From Streptomyces sp. WMMB303 (lineage in GTDB: Bacteria; Actinomycetota; Actinomycetes; Streptomycetales; Streptomycetaceae), in the NCBI RefSeq assembly GCF_029351045.1, contig NZ_JARKIN010000001.1, forward strand, positions 4,390,501-4,454,500: DNA of 64,000 nucleotides. Direction: 5' to 3'. The notes under the pieces are model-generated. The model was not told the origin of the DNA. It searched no databases and worked only from the letters and a program-made list of their open reading frames with translations. Position numbers and translations under genes: made by a program. Below, in pieces: positions 43,804-51,872 of the stretch. How positions within the stretch are numbered: position 1 is the first letter of the stretch; each line of letters begins with the position of its first letter.

Positions 43804-44174
43804 GAAGCGCCCGCCCCACTACGGCCCCTATGTCGAACAGTTCGAGGCCACCTCCTCGGCTCCCGGCCGAGCCGGCGGCGGCCGGACGCCCCTGGTGCAC
43901 GTCGCCACATGTAGATCCGAGCGATCAAGGCTTCAATCATCCCGTTGCATCTTTGACGCGCCTCCCGGTCACACCCTCCCGGGCTTGCGGCTTGCGGCTT
44001 GCGGCTTGCGGCTTGCGGCTTGCGGCTTGCGGCTTGCGGCTTGCGGCGACTTCACCGCGGACGTGACCTGAGTCACATGACACGTCGAACCATCCGGTGA
44101 ACTTTTCGCGGAGTGAGCGCATCACATCTTCCGTAAACCGCACATGCACCCCGATTGAGAGGGGAATACCCGAC
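43804..44174. other. Intergenic region with a heptamer tandem repeat
   Basis: These 371 bases lie between the amidase and the DUF4232 gene. They hold nine tandem copies of CTTGCGG at 43984-44046 and, downstream, AT-richer sequence (44050-44170) likely to carry the DUF4232 promoter. GGGGAATACCCG lies just before the ATG. No gene is recognised. Confidence 0.6.
43984..44046. repeat. Nine tandem copies of the 7-bp unit CTTGCGG
   Basis: Nine perfect head-to-tail copies of CTTGCGG fill 63 bases without interruption. The repeat is 129 bp upstream of the DUF4232 start codon and 181 bp after the amidase stop. A perfect 7-mer array can change copy number by slippage, which would alter promoter spacing. 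No coding frame of interest crosses it. Confidence 0.95.
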
Positions 44175-44765
44175 ATGACTGAGCAGCGCCGCAGCAGCAT
44201 GGCACGCGGACGGGCGGCGAAGCGGTTCGGTGCCGCGAGCCTGGCCGTCGCAGCCGCCGCGGGACTCGGCCTCGCCGGTGCGGGAGCGGCCCAGGCGCTC
44301 GGCAACCAGGCGCTCGGCGGTCAGGCCGCGAGCAGCGTACCCACTTGCAACACCTCGGGGCTGACCGCTTCCTTCGGGCAGAAGCTCGGCGGCGGGATGA
44401 ACCACGAAGGGGTCGTCCTCAAGCTGAAGAACACCAGCGGTCACACCTGCAACCTGCGTGGATACCCTGGCCTCGGCCTGGAGGACTCCGGCCACCGGAC
44501 GCTGAGCTCATCCGTGCACTGGGGCGACTCCTGGTACGCGAAGGACCCCGGCAAGAAGACCATCGCACTGAAGGACGGCGCGAGCGTGGCGGCCGTGATC
44601 TCCTGGACGCACGCCAACACCGGGACGTCCGACGCCAGGGACGCGGCGTACCTCCAGGTGACGCCGCCGGCCAACACCACGCACAAGACGCTGAAGTTCC
44701 CCTCCTGGGTGGACAACGGCCGACTGGAGGTCACCGCGCTCGCCACCGATGTACACGTCGGCTGA
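44175..44765 (+). CDS. Secreted DUF4232 domain-containing protein
   Basis: This 196-residue protein has an N-terminal signal peptide (basic ARGRAAKRFG, then SLAVAAAAGLGLAGAGAAQA). A DUF4232 domain follows: PTCNTSGLTASF, EGVVLKLKNTSGHTCNLRGYPGLGL, and the C-terminal AAYLQVTPPANTT. The two cysteines flanking the first part (Cys60s and Cys90s) probably form a disulphide. It is exported and may remain cell-wall associated; function is unknown. ATG 44175 is used, with GAGGGGAA about ten bases upstream. It converges with the ECF sigma gene over a strong terminator. Confidence 0.92.
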   Translation: MTEQRRSSMARGRAAKRFGAASLAVAAAAGLGLAGAGAAQALGNQALGGQAASSVPTCNTSGLTASFGQKLGGGMNHEGVVLKLKNTSGHTCNLRGYPGLGLEDSGHRTLSSSVHWGDSWYAKDPGKKTIALKDGASVAAVISWTHANTGTSDARDAAYLQVTPPANTTHKTLKFPSWVDNGRLEVTALATDVHVG

Positions 44766-44787
44766 GCACGTTCCGGAACTGCCCGCA

Positions 44788-44819
44788 CGAGGCGCTGTCC
44801 CACACCGGACAGCGCCTCG
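44788..44819. terminator. Strong hairpin terminator between convergent genes
   Basis: CGAGGCGCTGTCC (44788-44800) and GGACAGCGCCTCG (44807-44819) form a perfect 13-bp stem with a 6-base loop. It lies 23 bp after the DUF4232 stop and 130 bp from the sigma-factor stop, so it chiefly serves the DUF4232 gene. Confidence 0.8.
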
Positions 44820-44949
44820 GCGTGCGGAAGGGCCCGCCTCTCGGCGGCTCCCCCTCCGGGGCCCGCCCGGCCGTGCGGCACCGGCTCCGCGCCCGGCGCC
44901 GCACGGCGGGCTCGGGGACGGATCTCCCCGGCACCCCGTCCACCGGCGG

Positions 44950-45519
44950 CTACTTGGCCGAGGCGGCGGGCTTCTCCGCCACCGGTCCGGGAACGTCCAG
45001 GGCCAGCCGCAGCTTCCGCACCGCGTGGTAGAGACGCGACTTCACCGTGCCCGGGGGTATGCCGAGCACACGGGAGACCTCACGGGTCGACCTGCCGGTG
45101 TAGTACGTCTCGTACAGCACCTCGCGATGCGCGTGCGACAACGTCCGGAACGCCTCCACCAGGACCAGCGAGGAGAGCACTTGGTCGACATCGTCGGCCT
45201 CGGAGAGCACGTCCTCCAACCAGGCGGCGCCGTCCACCTCCTTGGGGCGCGCCCGGCGCAGCCGGTAGTCGTCGATGACGAGATTGCGCGCCACCTTGAA
45301 CAGCCACGGACGCAGTTCCTGCCCCGAGCCGACGAGTTGCTGATTGCGCCAGCAGCGCAACAGCGTCTCCTGGACGACATCCTCGGCCCGCTGCACGTCA
45401 CCACCGAGCAACTGGAGCACATAGCCCTGTAACGGCCGTGCGTGCTGCTCGTAGAGCGAGCGCATCGCCCGCTCCTGGGCGCTGGCCGCGCCCTCAGACC
45501 CCAAGACGATCCAACTCAC
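44950..45519 (-). CDS. ECF-type RNA polymerase sigma factor
   Basis: This 189-residue protein has region 2 (YEQHARPLQGYVLQLLGGD, DVVQETLLRCWRN, PWLFKVARNLVIDDYR) and region 4 (LSHAHREVLYETYYTGRSTREVSRVLGIPPGTVKSRLYHAVRKLR). It resembles the SigL/SigK-like ECF group of Streptomyces. The start is GTG 45519; further in-frame upstream codons lie in low-complexity sequence. No anti-sigma gene follows or precedes it in the window: its downstream neighbour is convergent, and 444 bp of apparently non-coding sequence lies upstream. Autoregulation is possible through an inverted repeat upstream. Confidence 0.94.
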   Translation of the reverse strand: MSWIVLGSEGAASAQERAMRSLYEQHARPLQGYVLQLLGGDVQRAEDVVQETLLRCWRNQQLVGSGQELRPWLFKVARNLVIDDYRLRRARPKEVDGAAWLEDVLSEADDVDQVLSSLVLVEAFRTLSHAHREVLYETYYTGRSTREVSRVLGIPPGTVKSRLYHAVRKLRLALDVPGPVAEKPAASAK

Positions 45520-45963
45520 GGTTCCAACCCCTCGCATCATGCCGCCGACGACGGCGGACCGGCCCCGGGACCCGCGCAGCGGTCCCCTCGCGAGGCAGAG
45601 AGTCGCGAGGGAAGGTCCACATGCCGTTGACGGCCGTTCACCCTTTCGTGAAATGCGCACAGCGCATTACAAAATGGACGTAGACAGCCTTTTCCCGCTA
45701 AACAAGTTTCTTCCGTGCTTTACGAGGGATTAGATGCTCACCCTGCGGCAGAAGTTCACGACAGATCGGAGGGATTGCGTGACGCCGGTCACATACGTCG
45801 GCGGCGAGGCCGCCCATCAAGAGCGGCCCTCGCCGTCAATCGAATATTGATGTTGCTGGTCAGCAGCCTCCTCTCCGGCCGGTGTGAGCTACGTCGCTGC
45901 CGGATCCGCCGGCTTCTGTGGTGCTGAAGAGGTGTCAGACCTCGGATACCGGGCGTCGGACCG
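45520..45963. other. Upstream region of the ECF sigma gene, no gene recognised
   Basis: These 444 bases separate the sigma gene from the stop of the next minus-strand gene. The part from 45640 to 45760 is clearly AT-richer and contains the inverted repeat AATGCGC-ACA-GCGCATT. Short open frames here give no recognisable protein. A long leader or regulatory region for the sigma gene is the best reading. Confidence 0.5.
45652..45668. promoter_or_regulatory. Inverted repeat AATGCGC-ACA-GCGCATT upstream of the sigma gene
   Basis: A perfect 7-bp inverted repeat with a 3-base spacer lies 133-149 bp upstream of the sigma GTG in an AT-rich patch. It may be an operator for the sigma promoter. No cognate regulator can be named. 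Confidence 0.4.
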
Positions 45964-46947
45964 TCAGGACGACCTGCCTGCGGGGTCGGCCAACGCGTCC
46001 ATCCGCAGCCGCACATGACGCGGCAGCGTCGTGTCGTGCGCCACCGGTCCGTCCTCTGCCGCGAGCAGCGACCACGCGTCGAGCAGCGCCTGACCGCGCG
46101 TCAGCACCTTTTTCGGATCCGCGAGCAGATACCAGTTCCCGACCGCGCGCCGCAGATACCCGTAGGCACGGTGGTCGCCCTGCTGGTGGCAGATCCGGGC
46201 GAGGTCGAGATAGACCTCCGTCGCCTTCCCGTAGTTGCCGCCCTGGCGGGCCACGAACGCCTCCAGATCACGCGCCTCCAGGGCGTAGGGGTGCTCCTCG
46301 CCGTAGCTGCGCACCGCGTGCTCCCGCAGCCGGAACGCGAGCACCATCGCGCGCTGCGCCTCGCCTTCCGCCGCGGCCCGGTTGATATGGGCCACCGCCT
46401 CGGCCAGCTCACCGGGAACCGTCGGGCCGGCGGGTTCGGCGGCCGACTCGGCGGACTCGGCCGCCGGTTCGGCTGCACCGGGCTCCGGCTCGGACACGCC
46501 GGGCTCCGGCTCGGGCACATCCGTCGCGGCGGCCGGTGGCGTGGGCGCCTCGGACGTGAGCTCCACCGGCCCGCCGGGGCCGGGCGCCCCGGACAGCTCC
46601 GGACCGGTCGCGGGCGGCTCCCCCGCGGTCGCCTCCGCCTGCGACTCCACCAGTCGGCTCGATCCGTCCGGGGCGACCAGGATGTGGGTCGCGTACCCGC
46701 CCTCCCGCAGATCGAGAATGGTCGCCTCAACAGGCTCGCCGCGTTCCTGGGCTGCGCGGTGCAGCGCATCGAGGACCGCGACGTGCACTTCTTCCCCACT
46801 CGACACCGGCAGGCGGTCCCCGTTCAGCGCCACACTGCCGTTGCGGGCGATGAGGGCCTCGAAGCGGCCCTCGAGGAGCGGCGGAGCGGTGTGGCCGCCC
46901 GATTCCGGGCGGTGGCCGTGCGCCCGGCCGTCGGGGGTGTCGAGCAT
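45964..46947 (-). CDS. Protein with PDGSSRLV N-terminal domain and helical (TPR-like) C-terminal domain
   Basis: This 327-residue protein opens with a small alpha/beta domain (residues 25-110: RFEALIARNGSVALNGDRLPV, then TILDLREGGYATHILVAPDGSSRLVE). A long Pro/Glu/Ala-rich acidic linker follows. The C-terminal 140 residues are helical, TPR-like pairs (AMVLAFRLREHAVRSYGEEHPYALE, KATEVYLDLARICHQQGDHRA). The same N-terminal motif occurs in the lectin protein at the right edge. ATG 46947 is used; GTG 46956 overlaps the upstream stop as GTGA and is an alternative. It is coupled to the lytic-transglycosylase-like gene and probably regulates or docks on the type IV-like apparatus. Confidence 0.78.
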   Translation of the reverse strand: MLDTPDGRAHGHRPESGGHTAPPLLEGRFEALIARNGSVALNGDRLPVSSGEEVHVAVLDALHRAAQERGEPVEATILDLREGGYATHILVAPDGSSRLVESQAEATAGEPPATGPELSGAPGPGGPVELTSEAPTPPAAATDVPEPEPGVSEPEPGAAEPAAESAESAAEPAGPTVPGELAEAVAHINRAAAEGEAQRAMVLAFRLREHAVRSYGEEHPYALEARDLEAFVARQGGNYGKATEVYLDLARICHQQGDHRAYGYLRRAVGNWYLLADPKKVLTRGQALLDAWSLLAAEDGPVAHDTTLPRHVRLRMDALADPAGRSS

Positions 46948-46952
46948 GCGGC

Positions 46953-47771
46953 TCACTCTCCGCTCTGATCGGGGTCGGATGACGGGGACTCGGAGGCGTC
47001 CGGCACGTCGTAGTCGGGGAACTCGGAGGGCGCGACCGAGCCGCCGATTCCCTCGAACCGGGGAAAGAGGGACCGGACGGTGATGACGTAGCTCTGGGCC
47101 TTGCTGTTCTCCGGGACACCGCCGGCCTCCTGGACGGCCTCCAGTCCCACTTCGTAGGCCGCGAGTGTCAGGTCCAGGACGCTCTCGTCCTCCGGGGCCC
47201 TTCCGCTCTCGACGATCGGCTTGACGCTCTTGGCGAGCGAGCACATGTAGCGGCCCTGAGCCATGATCGAGTCCTCCGGGTCGGTCGCCGAGGTCTCGTC
47301 GTTGTCGTCCTCGTCCTCGCCGAACTCGTCGAACTTGTCCGGCGGGAGCTGTGAGATGCCCTTCTCGCCGTGCGGTCCGAGCATGTCCTTGTTGAACGAC
47401 GACTCGTGCTCGATCTGGGCCGCGATGACCACCGGGCCGATGGCGTCGCAGATGCCGCCGGCGTCCTGGATGACGTCGGCCAGGTCCTCGGGGACGGTCT
47501 TCTCGTCCAGTTCGCCCTTCCCGTCGCCCTGCACCGACTCGGCCACCGCGTCGGAGTCGACGTCCGCCCCGGGGTTGTCGGCTCCGCTGCCGCCACCGCC
47601 GAAGAGCAGGATGAGCGCGATGATCGGGGCGAAGAGAACGCCCAGCCCGCCGAAGATGATCAGCAGGACCACGATGCCCGCCGCCGCGGGAGGCAGCATC
47701 AGGCAGCCGCAGCCCGTTCCGGCCAGGCCGACCATGGCCGCTTTCCCGGACGCCCCGCCGCTCTCGCTCAC
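46953..47771 (-). CDS. Membrane-anchored lytic transglycosylase-like protein (VirB1-like)
   Basis: This 272-residue protein has two N-terminal hydrophobic stretches (residues 24-60) that anchor it. An extracellular lysozyme-like SLT domain follows: AAQIEHESSFNKDMLGPHGEKGISQLPP, with Glu123 in the position of the catalytic acid. Later come SIMAQGRYMCSLAK and DLTLAAYEVGLEAVQ. Enzymes of this type open peptidoglycan so that a secretion or conjugation channel can pass. It diverges from the DUF6668/VirB operon, from which it is separated by a 241-bp shared region. The acidic C-terminal tail looks disordered. Confidence 0.82.
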   Translation of the reverse strand: MSESGGASGKAAMVGLAGTGCGCLMLPPAAAGIVVLLIIFGGLGVLFAPIIALILLFGGGGSGADNPGADVDSDAVAESVQGDGKGELDEKTVPEDLADVIQDAGGICDAIGPVVIAAQIEHESSFNKDMLGPHGEKGISQLPPDKFDEFGEDEDDNDETSATDPEDSIMAQGRYMCSLAKSVKPIVESGRAPEDESVLDLTLAAYEVGLEAVQEAGGVPENSKAQSYVITVRSLFPRFEGIGGSVAPSEFPDYDVPDASESPSSDPDQSGE

Positions 47772-47854
47772 CGGCTGCCTCCTCCCTCCGTACCGCTTCC
47801 GCCACCGATCGCCACCGGACTGTCAAGAACGGTGAACCACTTTTGCCGAAGTCC

Positions 47855-47882
47855 CGTTGTGGCTCTCCGACGGAGCACAACG
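47855..47882. promoter_or_regulatory. Nested inverted repeat in the divergent hub of the type IV-like locus
   Basis: CGTTGTG (47855-47861) pairs with CACAACG (47876-47882), and inside it CTCCG-A-CGGAG (47865-47875) is also palindromic, leaving only a 3-base bulge. It sits in the 241-bp gap between the transglycosylase-like gene and the DUF6668-headed operon. It may be an operator controlling both directions. Confidence 0.4.
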
Positions 47883-48012
47883 CGCTCGCACTTCGGAACG
47901 GGAACGAGGACGAATCAGTTCAATTCGTCTTCAACATCCACCACTCCGACCACCACAGGTCCGCGGCAGCCCGCAGGAGCCATCAGTCGCACGAGAGGAG
48001 GCTGGACACGCG

Positions 48013-48969
48013 ATGAGCGTCCCCCCACCGGCGTCCGCCGGGCAGCCGCCCGCCGGGCCCCACATGTGGGTACGCGGACCGACCGCGCCCCAGCCCGAAC
48101 AGGAAGCAGCACCGGAGCGAGCCGAGCCCTCGGCCTCGCACCCCGAGGCGGCCCCGCCGGCCGCCCCGGCACCGGATCCGGCCGCGGCGGTCACCGCGCC
48201 GCTCGACCCGGTGCGCCCCGCCGCACCCCAGCCCGACCCGGCGGCGGCAGCCGCATCCCAGGCGAGCCCTGCGCGCACCCCCCGGCCGCAACCGGCTGGC
48301 ACGCCGGCGCCCCGGCCCGATCCGGCACCCGTGCCCGGGGCGGCTCACCCTCCCGGGACCGGCCCGCAGCCCGGTCAGACGGGTGTGGCCGCCCCGGCCC
48401 CGCAGTGGCAGCCGCAACCCGCGGTGCCGACAGCCCCGGAGCCCGCCGAGCGGCGCCCCGCACCGCGCGCGACCCCGCACCCGGCCCTCGGCCGGGCGGC
48501 GGTCCCCGGTGCCGCGGCCCCCGGCGGCGGTGCCGTCAGTTGGGTCGGCGCGCACGGCGGTGCGGGCACGAGCACACTCGCGGAACTGGCCGGCGGCAGC
48601 GACCTGGAGCGCCGCCTGCCCGATCCGGCGCAGGGCGAGCCCGGGCGGGTGCTGCTGGTGGCACGCACCCACGCGTCGGGGCTGCGGGCGGCCTCCCGTG
48701 CGCTGGAGGCGCTGCACTCCGGGCGGCACCCGGCGGGCGTCGAACTGCTCGCGGTGGTGCTGGTCGCCGACGCGCCCGGACGCCTCCCCCTCCACCTCAT
48801 GCAGCGGATCCGCGTACTGCGCTCGGTGGCCGACGTGCACCGGGTCCCTTGGATTCCGGCGTGGCGGGGGGACAAGCGCTCGGGTGCGCTGCCCAAATCC
48901 GTACGCGCGCTCGCCGAGTTGGCGGGGGGCGCGGCCCAGCGCCCCGGAAGACGAGAGAAGAAGCGATGA
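48013..48969 (+). CDS. DUF6668-like protein with degenerate P-loop
   Basis: This 318-residue protein begins with about 165 residues of Pro/Ala-rich disordered sequence. The C-terminal domain starts VSWVGAHGGAGTSTLAELAGGSDLE, which looks like a ParA/MinD-type P-loop but lacks the usual lysine (GAGTSTL). It continues VLLVARTHASGLRAASRALEA and VVLVADAPGRLP. It is likely a nucleotide-fold protein that has lost classical Walker A chemistry. It heads the operon; its stop overlaps the next start by four bases (ATGA). RBS GAGAGGAGG precedes ATG 48013. A role in positioning the apparatus is inferred. Confidence 0.75.
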   Translation: MSVPPPASAGQPPAGPHMWVRGPTAPQPEQEAAPERAEPSASHPEAAPPAAPAPDPAAAVTAPLDPVRPAAPQPDPAAAAASQASPARTPRPQPAGTPAPRPDPAPVPGAAHPPGTGPQPGQTGVAAPAPQWQPQPAVPTAPEPAERRPAPRATPHPALGRAAVPGAAAPGGGAVSWVGAHGGAGTSTLAELAGGSDLERRLPDPAQGEPGRVLLVARTHASGLRAASRALEALHSGRHPAGVELLAVVLVADAPGRLPLHLMQRIRVLRSVADVHRVPWIPAWRGDKRSGALPKSVRALAELAGGAAQRPGRREKKR

Positions 48970-49274
48970 GCGTACTGACCCGGCTGCTGGACGACGAGCC
49001 GCCTTTCGACCCGGAGACGGTGCCGCCCTACAGCCCGACCGGCAAGACAGCCGCGAACGCGGACGCGCTGCTCAACTGGCTCGCCTGGGGTGCCTCGGTG
49101 GCCGGCGTACTCGGTCTGATCATCGTCGGCACCCAGCTCTCGCTCCAGTTGCGCCGCGGAGACATGGGCGAGGGCGCGAGCTATTTCCGAGGGCTCTTCA
49201 TCGTGCTCGTCGCCTCGGTCGTCGCCACCACCGCCGGTCCGATCGTCGAGTGGTTCGGCCCGTACAACACCTGA
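48966..49274 (+). CDS. Small two-helix membrane protein (VirB2/pilin-like candidate)
   Basis: This 102-residue protein has a charged N-terminus of about 33 residues and two hydrophobic helices (LLNWLAWGASVAGVLGLIIVGTQL and FIVLVASVVATTAGPIV), separated by the basic loop RRGDMGEG. Size and topology match VirB2/TrbC pilins and the integral-membrane T4SS proteins of Gram-positives. No cleavable signal is obvious. It is coupled to the DUF6668 gene upstream. It shares the same layout with the next gene, suggesting tandem duplication and divergence. Confidence 0.75.
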   Translation: MSVLTRLLDDEPPFDPETVPPYSPTGKTAANADALLNWLAWGASVAGVLGLIIVGTQLSLQLRRGDMGEGASYFRGLFIVLVASVVATTAGPIVEWFGPYNT

Positions 49275-49331
49275 TCCGTCGGGTTCCCCCCGACCGTCCC
49301 CTGTCAGCAGACAAAGACAAAAGGAATCCCC

Positions 49332-49667
49332 ATGAAGATGTCGATGGTCTACTACTACCTGGCCGAGGCAGGCGTTCCGCAGCCGGAGCGGGAAGTTCCC
49401 GACGGACTCGGTGGCAAGATCAACCAGATGCTCGGCATGGCCGCGTGGGTCGGCACCGCCGCCGGAGTCCTGGGCATCGTGATCACCGGCGCGATGATGG
49501 GCATCTCCCTCAAGCGCGGTGAGAGCTCCGAACACATGAGCAGGCTGGGCATGGTGCTGGCCGGCTGCTGCCTCATCGCGGCCGCGGGCCCCTTCGCGAG
49601 CTGGCTCTTCGACAGCGGCGACGGCGGGGGCGACGCCGCCGGGTTCCTCATCCGCGGCGGCAACTGA
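49332..49667 (+). CDS. Second small two-helix membrane protein (VirB2/pilin-like candidate)
   Basis: This 111-residue protein has a 30-residue N-terminal cytoplasmic part and two helices (MAAWVGTAAGVLGIVITGAMMGI and GMVLAGCCLIAAAGPFASWLF) around a basic loop SLKRGESSEHMSR. The design parallels the preceding protein. A small GTCGGG-N5-CCCGAC hairpin (49278-49294) lies between the two genes and might tune their relative expression. It ends 3 bp before the VirB8-like gene. Confidence 0.75.
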   Translation: MKMSMVYYYLAEAGVPQPEREVPDGLGGKINQMLGMAAWVGTAAGVLGIVITGAMMGISLKRGESSEHMSRLGMVLAGCCLIAAAGPFASWLFDSGDGGGDAAGFLIRGGN

Positions 49668-49670
49668 GCG

Positions 49671-50522
49671 ATGCTCGGCCGGGAACGGAACGAGGTGGCG
49701 GACGACGCCCCCTTCTGGAAGCAGCGCAGTTGGGTCTATTCGGCCGTGTTCCTGGGGACCGCGCTCGTATTGGCGACCTTCTCCTACCTCACGGGGGCGG
49801 ACAACGGCCGAGCTGACGCCGCAACACCCGCGCCCAAGGCGGTGAAAGGCCCCCTCTCCCCGGGTGCCGAAGGCGACGACCCGCTGCCTCCGGGCGAGCG
49901 ACCGCACGGGTGCCGCACCAAGGACCAGGACATGAAGGACGCAGACGAAGAGGGACAGCAGACGAAGAAGGAGGAGCCGGGTGCGGAGAAGAAGCCCGGC
50001 AGCGGCCTGAGCAAGGCCCGGCCGACCGCCGCACCGAAGGACGTGGTGTGGAAGAACCTGGACGGCATGCATGTGCCGACCTCCGCGTCGGTCGGCCCCA
50101 CTCGGTTCGACGGACCGGTGTGGTGGTGCTACGCCCACACGCCCATGGGGGCCGTCATGGCGGCACACGGGATTCTCACGCACATGGGCACCGAGGACTG
50201 GCGCACGGTCGCGGAGCAGCAGATCGTGCCCGGCGACGGCCGCGACACGTTCATCTCCCAGCGCTCCGGCCTCGGCCGGCCGAACCTCGACGACGAGGAC
50301 GCCGGAGTGTATTCGGGGTTCCTCGTCGGCTCGTACACACGGGACAAGGTTCAGGTCCGGCTGCTCATCAAGGGCGCCGGCGGAGGGCTGGGGGCGACGA
50401 CGGTCACCATGCGGTGGAGCGGCGGCGACTGGAAGGTCGAGCCGCAGTCCGACGGCACTCTCTTCTCCGCTTCGGAATCCACCGTCAGCAGCGGCGGATT
50501 CGTCAGGTGGGGGGCTGCCTGA
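49671..50522 (+). CDS. Bitopic membrane protein, VirB8-like candidate
   Basis: This 283-residue protein has a short cytoplasmic N-terminus and a single helix at about residues 22-41 (SWVYSAVFLGTALVLATFSYL). A Lys/Glu-rich linker follows, then an extracellular domain with GPVWWCYAHTPMGAVMAAHGIL and VGSYTRDKVQVRLLIKGAGGG near its end. This arrangement is that of VirB8/TcpC-like assembly factors with an NTF2-like domain. The assignment rests on topology and operon position, not on strong sequence motifs. It is followed after a single base by the VirB6-like gene. Confidence 0.7.
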   Translation: MLGRERNEVADDAPFWKQRSWVYSAVFLGTALVLATFSYLTGADNGRADAATPAPKAVKGPLSPGAEGDDPLPPGERPHGCRTKDQDMKDADEEGQQTKKEEPGAEKKPGSGLSKARPTAAPKDVVWKNLDGMHVPTSASVGPTRFDGPVWWCYAHTPMGAVMAAHGILTHMGTEDWRTVAEQQIVPGDGRDTFISQRSGLGRPNLDDEDAGVYSGFLVGSYTRDKVQVRLLIKGAGGGLGATTVTMRWSGGDWKVEPQSDGTLFSASESTVSSGGFVRWGAA

Positions 50523-50523
50523 G

Positions 50524-51861
50524 ATGGCTGACGTCTGCAGTGGTTCCGGAAACCCGCTGCTCGACGCTCTGGTGGGCTTCTTCAAGTTCCTGGGCGACCC
50601 GGTCGGCACCATCATGCGGGGCATCGGCGACCTCGTCATGCTGGGCGCCCTGGGCGCGTTCAAGTCGCTGACGAAGAACATCCCCACCTTCCTGCCGAGT
50701 GCCTCGAACCCGGTCCAGGGCCAGTTGCACTGGCTCGTCGTCTATACAGCCATCGGATCATTGCTCTTCGCGTGCATCCGGATGGCGGCCGAACGCCGCG
50801 GCGAGGCGGGGCAGACCGCGCTGCGGGGCATGCTGCGCCTCATCGTGGTGGCGGGCGGCGGGACGGCTGTCGTGGGCGCCGCCGCCGCGGTGGGCGACGG
50901 CTTCGCCTCGCATCTGTACACCACCGCCATGAAGACGCAGATGAAGTCGATGGCGTGCGGTTCCTCGAAGGGCATCCCCGCATTCCTGTATGTGATCCTC
51001 GCTTTCCTGCTGCTCATCGCGGCCATCATCCACGGGATCCTGCTCTACATCCGGCTCGCGGTGATGATCGTGCTGTTCGGCACGCTGCCGCTGGCGGCCG
51101 CGGCTTCCATGAGCGACTGGGGCGGCGGCTGGTGGCGCAAGCACATCGGCTGGATGATCGCCTGGTTGCTCTACAAACCCGCGGCCGGTCTCGTCATCTT
51201 CGCGGGAACGGAGCTCCTCACCGGGAACGCGCCCGTGAATGACTCCAGTGACAAGGTCCACATCAAGATCGCCGGTATCTGCGTGATGTTGCTGTCGGCC
51301 ATCGCCCTGCCCGCGCTGCTGAAGCTGATCGTGCCCGCCACGGCAGCACTCGGCGGTGGCAGCGCCTTCTCCGGTGCCGCGTCCGCCGCCGGCGGCGGCA
51401 TCGCCACCGGCGCGAAGTCGATCGCCACCGCCGGGCTCTCCGGCGGGGGCGGCGGTGGCGGCGGCTCCAACTCCGGTTCCAGCAGCCGGTCCGGCCCCTC
51501 GGGCGCCTCCGGGCCCGGCGGGCAGTCCGGATCCGGAGGGCAGTCCGGGCCGGGGGGCAGAGCCGGGCCCGCCGCGCTGGCCAAGACCGGCGGCGGAGGC
51601 GGCGGAGGCTCCGGCGGAGGGGACGGCACAAGCCCCTCCGGCAGCAGGAACTCCCGCGGCGGAGGCTCCGGCGGAGGCGGCAGCGGTGGACCCGGCGGCG
51701 GAAGCGGCGGGGGCCCGAGCGGGGCCATCAGCCGCGGCGCCGGGGCGGCGGGTGTCGCGCTGGCGGCCGGCGAGGCCGCCAAGGGCATCGCCAAGGGCAC
51801 CGGGCAGCTGTTCACCGGCGCGGTGAACGACTCCAACCCCGATCTCGGCCACAACAAGTAG
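50524..51861 (+). CDS. Polytopic membrane protein, VirB6/TrbL-like
   Basis: This 445-residue protein has about six hydrophobic helices in residues 30-285, including LHWLVVYTAIGSLLFACIRM, FLYVILAFLLLIAAIIHGILLYIRLAVMIVLF and KIAGICVMLLSAIALPALLKLIV. An amphipathic, Gly/Ser-rich C-terminal tail of about 130 residues follows. The pattern LLYIRLAVMIVLFGTLPLAAAASMSDW matches the conserved heart of VirB6/TrbL proteins. It should form the inner-membrane channel. A strong hairpin follows the stop, so the downstream ATPase genes may form a separate or attenuated unit. Confidence 0.82.
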   Translation: MADVCSGSGNPLLDALVGFFKFLGDPVGTIMRGIGDLVMLGALGAFKSLTKNIPTFLPSASNPVQGQLHWLVVYTAIGSLLFACIRMAAERRGEAGQTALRGMLRLIVVAGGGTAVVGAAAAVGDGFASHLYTTAMKTQMKSMACGSSKGIPAFLYVILAFLLLIAAIIHGILLYIRLAVMIVLFGTLPLAAAASMSDWGGGWWRKHIGWMIAWLLYKPAAGLVIFAGTELLTGNAPVNDSSDKVHIKIAGICVMLLSAIALPALLKLIVPATAALGGGSAFSGAASAAGGGIATGAKSIATAGLSGGGGGGGGSNSGSSSRSGPSGASGPGGQSGSGGQSGPGGRAGPAALAKTGGGGGGGSGGGDGTSPSGSRNSRGGGSGGGGSGGPGGGSGGGPSGAISRGAGAAGVALAAGEAAKGIAKGTGQLFTGAVNDSNPDLGHNK

Positions 51862-51872
51862 GGCCCACCCGG

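Noticed and set aside
43984..44046. Tandem repeat considered as a CRISPR or direct-repeat array
   Set aside because: The unit is only 7 bp with no spacers and there are no cas genes, so it is a simple tandem repeat.
43937..44305. Minus-strand frame giving a repeated AASRKPQ peptide
   Set aside because: The peptide repeat is only the translation of the 7-bp DNA repeat and has no start context or codon bias.
45715..45927. Short plus-strand frame upstream of the sigma gene
   Set aside because: No ribosome-binding site of note, no family resemblance, and atypical codon use; treated as non-coding.
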